A DNA stretch of 64,000 nt. Origin: Platanthera guangdongensis. Taxonomy: Eukaryota; Streptophyta; Magnoliopsida; Asparagales; Orchidaceae. The stretch is from assembly GCA_039583875.1 (NCBI GenBank), contig CM077163.1:235034646-235098645 (forward strand). Direction: 5' to 3'. The notes under the pieces were generated by a model, which was not told where the DNA came from, did not search any database, and saw only the letters and a program-made list of their open reading frames with translations. Numbering within the stretch: position 1 is the first letter of the stretch; each line of letters opens with the position of its first letter. Positions 11,246 through 22,256 of the stretch are shown piece after piece. The position numbers and the translations under genes are program-made.

Positions 11246-11737
11246 GTGAGGTTCTCCTCTCACCAGGCGAGCATGTGTTCGTCAAGTTGCGGCCGCATTG
11301 CCAAAGTTCCTTTACCGGTCGCCTTCGTCCCAAGCTCCCCGTGCGGTATTTGTCCCTTTCCTGGTCATGGAAAAGATAGGCAAGGTGGCATACCGCTTGC
11401 AGCTCCCTCCCGACAGTCGAATTCATCCGGTATTCATGTGTTGCAGTTGAATCGGGCATTGGGGAACCACCCCCTTCAAGACACCCTGCCCGAAGACCTG
11501 AGTAGTGAAGTCTCCCCTCGTTATAAGCCTGAAGCGATGTTGGGCGACCACACCGAGCATGTTCAAGGCCAACCCGTGAGGCAGGTTTTCATTCAGTGGA
11601 AGAGACAAGCCAAGGACGAGGCAACATGGATACTGGCGGAAGAAGTAAAGGCACAGTTTCCAGATTTTAACCTTGAGAACAAAGTCGTTGAGAACCCCGC
11701 GGTAGTTGATGCGAACGGGGCGGACCCGGTCGAATGA
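11246..11737 (+). pseudogene. pol: Chromovirus integrase C-terminus with chromodomain
   Basis: The segment near 11520-11680 reads YKPEAMLGDHTEHV, then VRQVFIQWKRQAKDEATWI and LAEEVKAQFPDFNLENKV, a chromodomain with its aromatic residues. Chromodomains of this class direct integration to particular chromatin. The stop TGA at 11735-11737 lies 28 bp inside the 3' LTR, so pol and LTR overlap. Confidence 0.85.
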
Positions 11738-12097
11738 AGTCGTTTCGCGCGCGTCTATACTAGACACACAAGGGACAGCGACTGCGTGAGCCCGCGCAAC
11801 ACTTGGCGGGCCTAGTACCTATTTATTTTTTCGTATTTTATTTCGTAGCGTTTGATTGTGTTGTTTGGCCGATCGGTCTTGTTGGTCTCTCCCTATATAC
11901 GGGAGGATGTACTCTATTATTTATGCTTATATTAATTTGATATTTTGAAATTGAAGAGGGGAGAGACCGACCCAATGGTTCCCCCTTATTTTGCCCTAGT
12001 CGAACATTCCTCTCCCCCCACTCTGCACCTGCTCCCCCCCCCACAACACCACCGATCCTCCACGCCTCCACCGCCGCACCCCAACACCCTGCTAACA
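11707..12097 (+). repeat. 3' LTR of the chromovirus (391 bp)
   Basis: Starts TGATGCGAACGG, ends CCTGCTAACA, and is followed by ATGCA (TSD). It matches the 5' LTR in length after removal of the nested hAT. Confidence 0.92.
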
Positions 12098-12102
12098 ATG
12101 CA

Positions 12103-13109
12103 AGTATCTAATGTTGGGGATTCTAAAATGATGCAATCCGCGTGCGATTGTCCAACATATAATCACAATAGTTTCTGCTTACACAATGCTAGCATGCACG
12201 ATTGAGATTAGACTTTAAAGACAATGAACAAGTTCTAATAAAAATTTAAAGTGAGATTTCTTTAATTAAATACTCAACGAATAATTCTCTTAAGTAGGTT
12301 CGATTAATTGATCAAACTTTTACGAACTAGTATTCCCAAATTATATGTTTTGCAACAAACGTTCATCGCAAAGAAAAATAAACTTTCAAATTTAAAATTA
12401 CATAAGCATTCAAGACCATATTGGCAGGTTATTTGCAGTTTTTTCAGGCTTGGACAGTGGTTCCGAGGAGATTATGTTGCCGACTTTAGACTCGAACAAC
12501 AAAATTTATGAAATTTTTGCATTAATTTGATGTCCGGTCATTGTTTCTCGCACCTCGGATGTGGCATAGATGGAGTATTTGACTCTTGTAGAGGTCGAAC
12601 ACAATTTAGGAATAGGGCAATAGTATAATCAGCTCTTGACTTGGGGTCGGTGGTTGAGATGGATGTTGGATGGATGCTGGAGGATGATTCTGAATGGTCG
12701 ATCGCAGTCGAGGCCGAAAAATGGAGTAGGACTCTTCGTTCCCATCCAGGAAAGGATCAAAAGCCCTCGACAAGCCCAGAACCAACAAGAGATTCTTCGT
12801 TTCTGTCCAGGAGTGAGGCACAGGTCCTCATCGAGCGATGGGTTAAATCCAGCGGCCGTCGCTGTCATACAGGAAGGGAAAATGAGGGTCGACAATCTCT
12901 ACTAGCAGTGATTCTTCTCAACCCAAGGTTCAAACGCTCAATTGATGGTTAGTATTGATTCTTCGACGATGCTAAAACTCGATGTAGGGTCCGTGTTCTT
13001 CTCCAACAAGGATGTCGATGCAAACCCGACAATTTCCTATGTATTCTGAGCAGTTACAAGAGTGTAAAACCTGAATTCGGTGGTTTCTGGACGGTTACAA
13101 GAAGAATCA
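12103..13109. other. Intron sequence, no gene recognised
   Basis: AT-rich sequence to about 12600, then mixed-composition sequence (12600-13109) that may be retroelement leader. No conserved protein motif was found. Confidence 0.35.
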
Positions 13110-13417
13110 CGGGTTTTCGTGGGGAATGAAGGTGGATGTGGGGCCGGGGATAAAGGGGGTGCTCTGTCAAACAATGTTGTGAAGATCGAGATCTTAACTA
13201 AGATCGGGAGGCATCCCTAAGATCGTAAAACGTAGGATCGACACGGATCGCAAGATCGTATTTTAATAAAAATTAAATCAAAAACATGAGAAATATGTAA
13301 TAATCTACATACCATCAAATCAAAATATTAATATAAAAGACATAGATGCATAGTCGCATACCATACCATCATATTAAAATATTACATTCCAAAAAGTCAA
13401 TAGTGTTCAATGCTACT

Positions 13418-13960
13418 TTAAAGAAAAGCACTCAAGTCAAAATTTAAATTTTCCCCAAAAGCATCTTCATCTCCCTCAACCATCAGTTGCTCTGCCGCTT
13501 CGTCCTCTTCTGCAGCACCAGCAAGTTCTTCAATGAAATCAGGAGTATCCAAATCCACTTCATTTGGAGCCTCTTCTTCCTCTCCTGCAACCATCAGATT
13601 GTCTTCATCTTCATCTTCAGCAATCCACTCATCATATGAAGGGATATCATCAAAATTGTAATTATCCGCACTTATTTTTTTCATCTTGCCCAATCTTGAA
13701 TTTGTCATCACAAAGATGACATCATTCATGATCTTCTGCTTTAAGCGATTTCTTCTCTTTGTGTGTACCTAAAAAAAATAAGTTAATTTACATAAAATAA
13801 TTTAAATGCAACATATAAAAGATTTCTTATTTATTAAAATATACCATTTCAAAGGCACTCCAATTCCTCTCACATCCAGAGGAACTATAAGTCAAGCTCA
13901 GCACACGAAGAACAAATTTCTGATGTTCTGGATGTTCCTCCCCATATGAATTCCACTATG
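13418..13960 (-). pseudogene. hAT transposase, C-terminal dimerisation region and acidic tail
   Basis: Between about 13960 and 13845 the minus strand reads HPEHQKFVLRVLSLTYSSSG followed by CERNWSAFEM, the hAT C-terminal dimerisation motif. A likely short intron (about 13845-13770) follows, then KRRNRLKQKIMNDVIFVMTN and a very acidic tail to the stop at 13418-13420. Confidence 0.75.
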
Positions 13961-14327
13961 CTGCTGAAGTTTTGATATTAATTCCGGTTTTTGCAACTAA
14001 AGATCCAAAAATTGCCTTTTATTCTTAAAATGCTCAAGTTGGCTATCAATTTTTGAAATTTCATCTACGTTTTCCCCCCGTCATTCTTTCAATACAGTCA
14101 TATAGTCCACGTTTTACTTCATAATCAACCTTAAATGTAGGACTAATGAAATTGGGGGTTCAAATAATAGCCAGCAACATGCAATGGCCGATGAAGTTGC
14201 TTGTCCCATCTTGCATCAATAACTGCCCATATTGGTCGATAACTAAACAATGAAAAAATTTCAAATAGGTTCAAAGTTAAAGCAATACTACAAGAGAGCA
14301 AATCAACAATTTAATAAAACCAACTTA

Positions 14328-15071
14328 CTATTTTTGCACACCATCAAATGCCTGTGCAATTCTCTCTTTGGCCCTATCCATTTCTTCATAAATGAATCCC
14401 ATGACAGACTTCTCATCTGAATCAACCAATCGCAGCACCTTCATCAATGGGTATGCCCCCTTCAAACAAATAACAATATTTTTCCAAAACTCTCTATCCA
14501 TAATCACTTCTTTAATCAATTTTCCATCTCTTGAAGCTGCAAACCGACCACCCTTCCATTCATCTGAGTTAAACATTCGTATCAATGAAAGTTTCTTATC
14601 ATGAAGGCATCCCAAAGTGAGGTATGCTGTGGCAAAGCGAGTCATTCCTGAGTTGAACATAGATATGAGATTAGTTCTTGAATAAATATAGGTTGTAATT
14701 CTCCTAGCCCTTGGAATTGTTTCATGATGCACGACTATCTTCTTCTCCATATCCTCCAACATCAAGTCTATGCAGTGCGCAACACAAGGTGTCCAATACA
14801 ACTTTTTCCTCTTAGTCATCAACATTTCTCCGGCAGCTTTGTAGTTTGCAGCATTATCTGTCACTACTTGGACAACATTTTCTTCACCTACCTCCTTCAC
14901 AATTTCGTCAATCATCTGAAAGATCTTGTCTGCTGTTTTAGTCATCTGAGATGCATCAAAAGATTTGAGGAAAACTGTTTCCATAGAGCTGTTCACTAAT
15001 AAATTTATTAGTGTTCTTCTTCTTTTATCCCTCCACCCATCAGTCATTATTGTGCATCCCAGCTTCTTCAA
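14328..15071 (-). pseudogene. hAT transposase, central catalytic part
   Basis: A 247-codon open stretch of the plant hAT family (DUF659 and RNase H-like core). It contains GCTIMTDGWRDKRRRTLINL (first catalytic Asp region), VVQVVTDNAANYKAAGEML (second Asp region) and YWTPCVAHCIDLMLEDM (the CxxH segment). The frame ends at a stop or splice site near 14328. Confidence 0.88.
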
Positions 15072-15217
15072 ATGAACTTTATGTTCAGCAAGAGTCTACA
15101 TTGTCAAATCATATTGTTGCTTCAGATATTTGACCCTATCTTCATGATAAGACGGTGGTTTGAAACCCAATTCATGTCTTGAAATAGACTCGCACATCTT
15201 GTGGAATTCATCACTCT

Positions 15218-15729
15218 TTACCACATTAAATGATATTGCGTTGTTGTAGATGAACGAAGCAATATCATTACATGCTTCCTCTCACACACCTTTTTTGAAA
15301 ATGTTGTTGATTGTAGATTGAGTTTTTCACTTCTCTTGAAAAAACTAGTAGAGCTTTTATCCTCTACTTTGCTCTTCGCTGTTCCACTTGACTCTTCTTC
15401 TACGGGGGCGATTGTTTTCTTCAATAGTCTTTCTTGCAAACCAACTAGGATGTCCCATAATTCCTTTTTCACTTCGTCTGACACGACTCTACAAGCTCCA
15501 ACATCCTTTTGTGTACACGCCAAATGATATTTTAACCAATATATTCCTCCCGTCACCACTTTCTGACAAAATTTGTATTGTATTTTCCTTATATCTCCCT
15601 CTACTGGAATGCCATACTTCCATCCAACATCACTTTTAGCTCATGCAGCAGTCTTTTGCATTCGAGATCCAATACGAGCATCAACAATATTGCTCCCAGA
15701 TGCATTATTTGAACCACCACTTGACGCCA
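15218..15729 (-). pseudogene. hAT transposase, N-terminus with BED-type zinc finger
   Basis: The start MASSGGSNNASGSN lies at about 15729, followed by RIGSRMQKTAA and an in-frame stop. After this, GWKYGIPVEGD, KFCQKVVTGGIYWLKYHLAC and TQKDVGACRVV form the BED zinc finger that binds the transposon ends. The frame is then lost near 15220. The stop after the first 25 residues shows the copy is dead. Confidence 0.8.
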
Positions 15730-15894
15730 TTATTAATACAATACAACACTACAGTGCACCTATTGTTTTGTACAAATTAAAGTTGTAAGAACAAATTAAC
15801 ATTTAACACAAGAGATCAAAATATGGACACACACTAAAATTAACACACTCACACAGTCACACACACTGAAATTAACACAAATATGGACAGAATT

Positions 15895-16095
15895 GTTGTC
15901 CAGATTAGTGTGAAAATCTGGACAGAAATTCTGTCCAGATTAGTGTGAAAATCTGGACAGAAATTCTGTCCAGATTAGTGTGAAATCTGGATAGAATTTC
16001 TGTCCAGATTTTCACACAAATCTGGACAGAATTTCTGTCCAGATTTTCACACAAATCTGGACAGAATTTCTGTCCAGATTAGTGTGAAATCTGGA
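15895..16095. repeat. Subterminal palindrome array of the hAT element
   Basis: About six copies of the palindromic core TCTGGACAGAATTTCTGTCC (or its halves) alternate with AGTGTGAAA or TTTCACAC spacers. They lie upstream of the transposase start and near one end of the element, where hAT transposases bind short repeated motifs. Confidence 0.8.
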
Positions 16096-16269
16096 CGTAA
16101 ACCTAATGATATAAGCATTAGACATAATAGTATAAACCAAATGAAGACACAATAGTATAAGGCCATAAGCAGTAGAGTATACAGAGGAGGATGAAAGATG
16201 AATACCTCGGTTTCAGCTTGATAACAACCGTCTGAAGGTAGGTTCCCCAAATTTGCCCTCCAGCTGAAT

Positions 16270-16830
16270 GTACATAAGAAAGCAACACAAATAATAAGAA
16301 GAAGAAGAAGACACAGGAGAGGAAGAAGAAGAAGAAGACATGGGAGAGGAAGAAGAAGAAGACATGAGAGAGGAAGAAGAAGAAGGCACAAGAGAGGAAG
16401 AAGAAGAAGGCACGGGAGAGGAAGAATAAGAAGAATGCACGAGATAAGAAGAAAAAGGCACAGAAGAAGAAGAAGAAGGCACAGGAGAAGAAGGAGGCAC
16501 GGGAAGAAGAAGGAGGCACGAGAAGAAGAAGAAGGAGGCACATGATGACCTGCTGCGGGATTGCCAGAAAAAGAAAAAGAAGAAGAAGAGGATGAAGAAG
16601 AGGAAGAAGAAGAAGAGGGAGAAGAAGAAGAGGATCGGGGATGAAGAAGAGGATCAGGGATGAAGAAGAGGAAGAAGAAGAAGAGGAAGAAGAAGAAGAG
16701 GAAGAAGAAGAGGATCGGGGAAGAAGAAGAGGAAGAAGAAGAAGGGGAAGAAGAAGAGGAAGAAGAAGAAGGAGAAGAAGAAGAGGAAGAGGAAGAAGAG
16801 GAAGAAGAAGAGGAAGAAGAAGAGTCCCGA
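16270..16830. repeat. GAA/GGAA-rich low-complexity tract
   Basis: About 560 bp almost purely purine on the plus strand (AAG, GAAGAG, GGAAGAAG). It lies inside the hAT near its right end. Long apparent reading frames of poly-Glu, poly-Arg or Ser/Leu here are artefacts of composition. Confidence 0.9.
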
Positions 16831-16982
16831 TGATCCTACCGATTTACGATGTTACGCTCTGATCCTACCGATCTCAGAGTCCCGGCGATCCCACGTAGAA
16901 CGTGGATTGGTCGTCTGTGTAAGATCGTAGGATCGGACGATCATACGATCTTACTCGCGATCTTAACAACGTTGCTGTCAAA

Positions 16983-17515
16983 TGATTGGAAATAAAGAAA
17001 CTAAGCTTTGACACCCATCTTTTTACGGATTCGTCACTGTGAAATGATAAAAAACTTTGAAATCGCTCCAAATTCTTCAATACCCACAACTGAACTCCAC
17101 ACAACTATTTATATGATAGAGTCACAAAATGAACGACTATGATTGGCTACCGCATTACACACAACAACATACAAAAATAACTCACCAAAAATAAAACCAA
17201 CCCATAAAAAATATTCCGTTGACGCTTTGAACGTGACGATGGGTTCAAATCGTCCATATGACGACCCTAATCCCTCCTCCTGCGAGCATAAACCCGAATG
17301 TGCCCCGATGCAGGTCGGCCCTCCCGTGGACTATGATCCCCATCAGGTAGGTTGACTGACTTTTGCCAGCCCTTCTTCATGCACAACCTAGCTCATGGAT
17401 GAGGCGAGATTATAACCCTCAGATTTGCGTCCGTCATCAGTTCTCCGATTATTCATGATGCGACGGTCCAACCCCTTAGGCTCTCCTTGCTTCGAGTGGC
17501 TCATTGGCAGCCTTA
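16983..17515. repeat. Dispersed repeat, copy 2 (right of the hAT insertion)
   Basis: Matches 1363-1880 in order, including ATATTCCGTTGACGCTTTGA and CGTGGACTATGATCCCCATC. The left part of the same copy is at about 13110-13171. Confidence 0.7.
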
Positions 17516-17857
17516 GGTTTCCCTGTCACACTCTCATTTTTATTTATTTTGTCAGGAAAGAATAGGATTCTCAAATCTATTGCTTCATCCACTGATCTCC
17601 ATTTATTATAAATATTGCTCTATTCTGATATAAAAGGGCAATATCATCATATTTTTTTGAATTATTGTCTATTCGACCATCAAAAGCTTGATCTATCACA
17701 TCCGATGAACGTTTGACTTCGATATCTACAAGATGGTGTTTTCAGATTGATTATCAAAATTTTCTGATGAGATTACTGTCAGATCACTACAGGTCATGTT
17801 TCCACACCCCAATTCATACTTACTCCTAGTAGGTTCATTTGATCACATAGGGGGGTC

Positions 17858-18203
17858 TGTTATGGTCGCTCGTCAATTATCTAGTTAATTAATATCTTAT
17901 TTAGTCTTTCCTTTATTCTTAAGGGTTTAGGGTGTCGTCATTATGTACTCCTTTTTATTTGTTTAATATTTCGTGTATTTAGTTGTAACGGGTATTTACA
18001 CTCATGCCCCTGGCGCCTTATTTAAGGGGGGCTTGTCTTGTATTTGAATCAAAAAATGAATGAATCAAATTTTCTCTCTCTAACTTCCTCTTTCTCTCTC
18101 TCTAAGTCTTCTCCTCCTCTAGGGTTTCATCTTCCTCTTCCCCCAACTTCTCCTTTCACAAGCTCTAGGGCTAAACCCCCTTGCATCATCGCTGTCCATA
18201 ACA
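17858..18203 (+). mobile_element. Solo LTR, about 346 bp
   Basis: TGTTATGG at the left and CCATAACA at the right form an 8-bp terminal inverted repeat. Inside are a TATTTAAGG promoter-like block and a CT-rich leader. The flanks GGGTC and GAATC match at three of five positions, so the TSD is uncertain. It resembles the LTR at 27541 in ends and layout. Confidence 0.6.
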
Positions 18204-18711
18204 GAATCCTCATCTGAGCATAATGTGTTCATGGGAGGATGCAATTTATATCATGCTTGGTTGATAACTACAAAGATATTATTGACAGAATTTGGACCTC
18301 ATTTAAAAAAACTATGATTAGCCCCTCATGATAGTCATGGAGAGGAGATTTGGAGGATTGGGAGGATTTTAGCCAACTACGAAGAGTGTTTGGATGCTCA
18401 AAGAAACTCTTCGAGCCACCGTCTAAACACTTAGAAAAACAAAGCAACCTTTGCTCACGCACTGTGTTATCCCATGTCAGATATGTCTCTTGTGATATAC
18501 CTCTCTCTTTTGACTCTCTTGCATATCCCATGTCAGATATGTCTCTTGTGATATGACATGGCTATTTCCGTACATGTCAACTACCACTCAACATTTACTT
18601 TGGCATTGAACTTAGTTGCTACTCACATTATCCAAATTGTATTAAATTTTCGTCAGTTAAGAAGACTGCATCTTGTATTATCCTTTTAATAGTGAAAGCA
18701 TTTGAATTGGG
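18204..18711. other. No gene recognised
   Basis: AT-rich sequence with a direct repeat (ATGTCAGATATGTCTCTTGTGATA, at 18473 and 18531). No coding evidence. Confidence 0.4.
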
Positions 18712-19574
18712 CAGAGGCCTGCGAATGGTGCGGTTTGGGCCCAAACCGAAACCGCACCGCAGGCTGCTGTTTCTTACCGACCAACACTGCACCGCGCTGA
18801 AACTGTGCAACACAGTTTTGGGTCGGTTTTTGCGGCGCGGTTTCGGTTTTTGGCAGTTTTTTGTCCCTTCTTTAATTTGGGAAAGACTATTCTATGAAAA
18901 CTTGAAAATCACTAACAATCGCTCGAGTTTAACTATCAGCTATAATTTTCAATGTTCAGTCATTCAGTCGTACATTCAAATCATTTGCTGTATTGGTTGT
19001 GAATGCTTTTCTTTCATTCGTACTGGTGGTCTTTGCTAATTCTTATTTGTATCATGAGTTTCACTTTACAATAAAGGTAAAATTATGTCACTAGAAGGTT
19101 AGGAAATTTTCTAAGGTGCTTCCTCTACTTGGCTAATTTGATTATGGTGGCGGTTTTAAATAATAGATCTCCTTCCAAATTCAGTCATATATTCACTAAA
19201 TCTGTAATGTTGTATTAAATTATATTATATAGTTATATTATATATGTTATATAAAATATTTATATTTTATATATTATATAGTTATATTGAAATCTCATGA
19301 TGCTTGGCACAGCAAGACCGCTAAACCCATTTACAAATCACAATGTGGGCGGTTTTCTTGCTTGACATAAAATTTTATAAGTTAAAACTTAAGTCACGGT
19401 GCAGTGCGGTTTTCTCGGTTTTATGGAGTTATAAACCACACCGCACCTATCAGGGTTCGGTTTTCACACTCAAAACCAAACCGCACCGCGCCGCAACTGA
19501 GGGGTTCGCTTTGAAATGCGGTGCGATGCGGTTTGTCGGTATGGTGCGGTTTTCGGTTTCCCTGCACACCCCTT
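18712..19574. mobile_element. Non-autonomous hAT-like repeat rich in GTGCGGTTT
   Basis: The ends CAGAGGCCTGCGAATGG and CCCTGCACACCCCTT are an imperfect inverted repeat, like the CAGGGGTGTGCA ends of a common plant hAT group. Subterminal copies of TGCGGTTT and AAACCGCACCGC occur in both orientations at both ends, with an AT-rich centre. No TSD was found. Confidence 0.5.
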
Positions 19575-20210
19575 TTGAGCCAGACCGATGTTTTTTTTTG
19601 CTCGAAAGTTTCCTACATAAATGTCTTCTATTTTCTGTATTATTTGACTATGGTGTGCTCGTGATCAACTGCTAATACATGCTGAGTTATTTTGCTCCCT
19701 ATTGATCCATTTTCTGGCATGCAACAATTTGGCCTCATTTGTGAAAATAATTCCACTTTCTTATTTGCGTGTTAATGATTGTGCATCTGTAGGTAACCCA
19801 AATCCTTATGTTTGAACATCTCACTTCACTGTTGCACACACCTAATAATTTACTGTCACACTACTTCACAACAAATGTTGAACCGATCAACAATCAAAGG
19901 GTAAGATAATGAAGTCTCAACTCCTTCACCTATTGATATTGTGTGGGTGCTAGGTGCTACTAAGGGAACTTCTAAATCATCTATTGAGGATCATGTTTGA
20001 TGAAAGAATCTTAACTTGAAATTCTTTGCCTTCTCTGAGAATCACATCAAGGACCTCCGCAAATCAACATCATGGATACTATCATTGACACTATCGACTT
20101 GACTCATCCACCTCCAATAGGCCAGGAGGTACCTCAACCTAGGGCAAGAGTGTCAAATCCTCCTTTTCCACTGGTCTGTTCAGGAGTGTCAAATTCTCCT
20201 TTTCCGCGTG

Positions 20211-20405
20211 TCTCTTGTAGCTCAGAGGATTAATGCACGTGGCTACGAACCACATTTTAGGGGTTCGAATCCCTCCTTGCCCACAACCGGCTTAAAAGGG
20301 AAGAACCTTTCCCTCTGGAGGTAGGAAAATATTGATTGGGTTAGCAATCTTAAAACTATTGAACCTAGGTGTGGTCCTTTTCAAATTGGAATGAACTTTT
20401 TTTAT
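20211..20405 (+). mobile_element. tRNA-derived SINE
   Basis: The A box TAGCTCAGAGG (20218) and B box GGTTCGAATCC (20261) are spaced as in a tRNA gene. A non-tRNA body follows, ending in a T-rich tail at about 20395-20407. The tRNA-like head keeps T-arm and anticodon-arm pairing, but the acceptor stem pairs only partly. Confidence 0.75.
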
Positions 20406-20557
20406 TTATCAATAAATTTAGTGCTATTACATATAGTAGCACTGACCGGAATTGACATATTTGTGTTTGACACCCCATATCTCTTCCTCAGCCGACGGTA
20501 GAATAGCAGAGCAAGTATTAGTAGCATAGAGAAAATTTGTTTATTATCATTAGTATC

Positions 20558-20746
20558 TGTAGAGAAAGATGCAAGAGAAAGAAAATCATCCAGAATTTTA
20601 TTATATGTTTAAATACAGGAACACATACACTTATATAGAGAGAAAGAGAGGGGGAACCTTCTACATCTAATCTGTGAGACTAAATAGAATATACATGGGC
20701 TTATATATGAGCTCCTCCTAATGGGTTTTTTCATTACATCTTAACA
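20558..20746 (-). repeat. 3' LTR of the minus-strand copia
   Basis: On the plus strand it runs TGTAGAGAAAG to CATCTTAACA and abuts the polypurine tract complement CTCCCCGCAAGCTGG. Confidence 0.75.
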
Positions 20747-20837
20747 CTCCCCGCAAGCTGGAGCGTACAAGTTGTAGGAACCAAGCTTGGATAAAAAATG
20801 ATTGTATAATGTCCGAGAGAGAGCTTTCGTGAATATA

Positions 20838-21334
20838 TCAGCAACTTGTCCCGACGCAAAGACATGCTCTAACTTCAACTTCTTCGATTGAATTTTTCCC
20901 GAATGAAGTGACAGTTAACTTCAATATGCTTTGTTCGCTCATGGAATACAAGATTCTTGACAATATGTATGGTTGTTTGACTGTCACAGAACCTAGTGAC
21001 CGAAGAGGAGAGTTTGAGGCCCAAATCACTGAGAGTCTAGTCAGGTGAGCTTAGAGACAACCGCTGTCATAGCACGGTACTCGGCCTCAGCAGATGAACG
21101 AGCAACAACCGACTATTTCTTGCTACGCCATGTAATAAGGTGTCCACCAAGGTAGGTGCAAAAACCAGTCGTGGAACGCCTATCATCAAGGGAACCAACG
21201 TAATCAACATCAGAGTACGCAATAAGGGACAAAGAGGACGACGGTTTGTAAACAAGTCCTTGCCCTAGAGCAGTCTTTAAGTATCTAAGAATCTGCTCGA
21301 CGACTTGAAGATTAGATGTACTAGTAGTATGCAT
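20838..21334 (-). pseudogene. pol: Copia RNase H, broken
   Basis: LQVVEQILRYLKTALGQGL and SLIAYSDVDYVGSLDDRRST are copia RNase H blocks, followed by GFCTYLGGHLITWRSKK and a stop (TAG) where KQ is normal. The rest is read in shifted frames down to about 20838. Confidence 0.82.
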
Positions 21335-21342
21335 AAATCAAC

Positions 21343-22256
21343 TCACAACTCCAACGACAAATGAGATATCAGATCGTGTAACCGTAAGATGGATTGTTTC
21401 CTTACCAAGCGTCGGTAGTACTCTAGATTTGTAAGAACATGATCAGTTCCACATCCATGTGCAGACAGCTTGTGATTCACATCCATAGAAGTGTCTGCAG
21501 GTTTGCATCCTGAGTAGCCCGCATCTTGCAAAAGATCAGTGCAGTACTTCCGTTGGGATAGAACAAGTACATCAGGTCTCCTTGCAATCTCAAGCCCAAG
21601 GAAATATTAAAGATTACCCAGGTCTTTTGTTTGAAAAGCTGAGTTTAAATGTTGCTTAATGTTTCGGATCCCGATGGTGTCGTCGTCTGTTATTAAAATG
21701 TCATCAACATATATAAGGAGGATTGCATTGCCTGTTGGTTGATGACAAGTGAAGAGAGAGAAATCAATAGAGCTCCGTGTGAAACCAACTTCGTGAACCA
21801 CGTTACTGAATTTGTCAAACCAAGCGCGAGGAGACTGTTTGAGACCATATATAGACTTTCGAAAATGACGGATGCGAGGCTCCCCCATGGTTTCAAACCC
21901 GAGCGGTTAGTCTCAAACTCGTGGTCATAAACAGTCTCTTGGAGATCGCCATTGAGAAAAATATTTTTGATGTCTAGTTGATGTATGAGCCACTGTCGAT
22001 GCACAACAAGGGAGATCAGTACTCAAACAGTATTCAACTTGGCGACCGTGGAGAAGGTTTCGTCGTAATCGAGACCATATTGTTGAGTGAAACCTCTGGC
22101 AACAAGGCGGGCTTTGAGACTTTCAACAGTGCTTTGTGGAGCATGCTTGACAGCAAAGACTCATTTGCAGCTAACACAAGTCTGGCCTGGAGGGAGAGGA
22201 GCAAGGTCCCAAGTCTGGTTAGCCCACAGGGCTGTCATTTCTTCGTCCATGACCGC
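21343..22256 (-). pseudogene. pol: Copia reverse transcriptase, broken
   Basis: From 22256 the minus strand reads VMDEEMTALWANQTWDLAPL, with a stop at the Trp of the CKW motif. It continues with [54 protein letters not shown] and the catalytic LIYVDDILIT. The catalytic Asp pair is kept. The frame shifts at least twice. Confidence 0.85.

Larger units (their letters stand above)
5432..12097 (+). mobile_element. Full-length Ty3/gypsy chromovirus, decayed, TSD ATGCA
   Basis: LTRs run 5432-7104 and 11707-12097, start TGAT and end GCTAACA. ATGCA flanks both ends (5427-5431 and 12098-12102). The 5' LTR contains a 1274-bp hAT plus 8-bp duplication; removing it leaves exactly 391 bp, the same as the 3' LTR. 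Order: gag, protease, reverse transcriptase, RNase H, integrase, chromodomain, which defines a chromovirus. The short LTRs and total of about 5.4 kb suggest the Reina-type group (inference). Several stops and frameshifts break pol, so it is not autonomous. Confidence 0.92.
13172..16974 (-). mobile_element. hAT transposon with 8-bp TSD CTGTCAAA and decayed transposase
   Basis: Terminal inverted repeats CAATGTTGTGAAGATCG (13172) and CGATCTTAACAACGTTG (ending 16974). CTGTCAAA flanks both sides exactly (13164-13171 and 16975-16982), the 8-bp duplication of hAT elements. The 3803-bp element encodes a transposase on the minus strand from about 15729 to 13420. Upstream of it lies a palindromic repeat array (15895-16095) and a GAA-rich tract (16270-16830). 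Stops and a missing start of several blocks suggest it is inactive, but the ends are well kept. Confidence 0.93.

Noticed and set aside
16047..16862. Several Glu-, Arg-, Ser- or Leu-rich reading frames
   Set aside because: All come from the purine-rich low-complexity tract in the hAT element.
20211..20283. Possible functional tRNA gene (A and B boxes, T-arm, ACG-like anticodon arm)
   Set aside because: The acceptor stem pairs poorly and the tRNA-like part runs into a longer body with a T-rich tail, so a SINE fits better.
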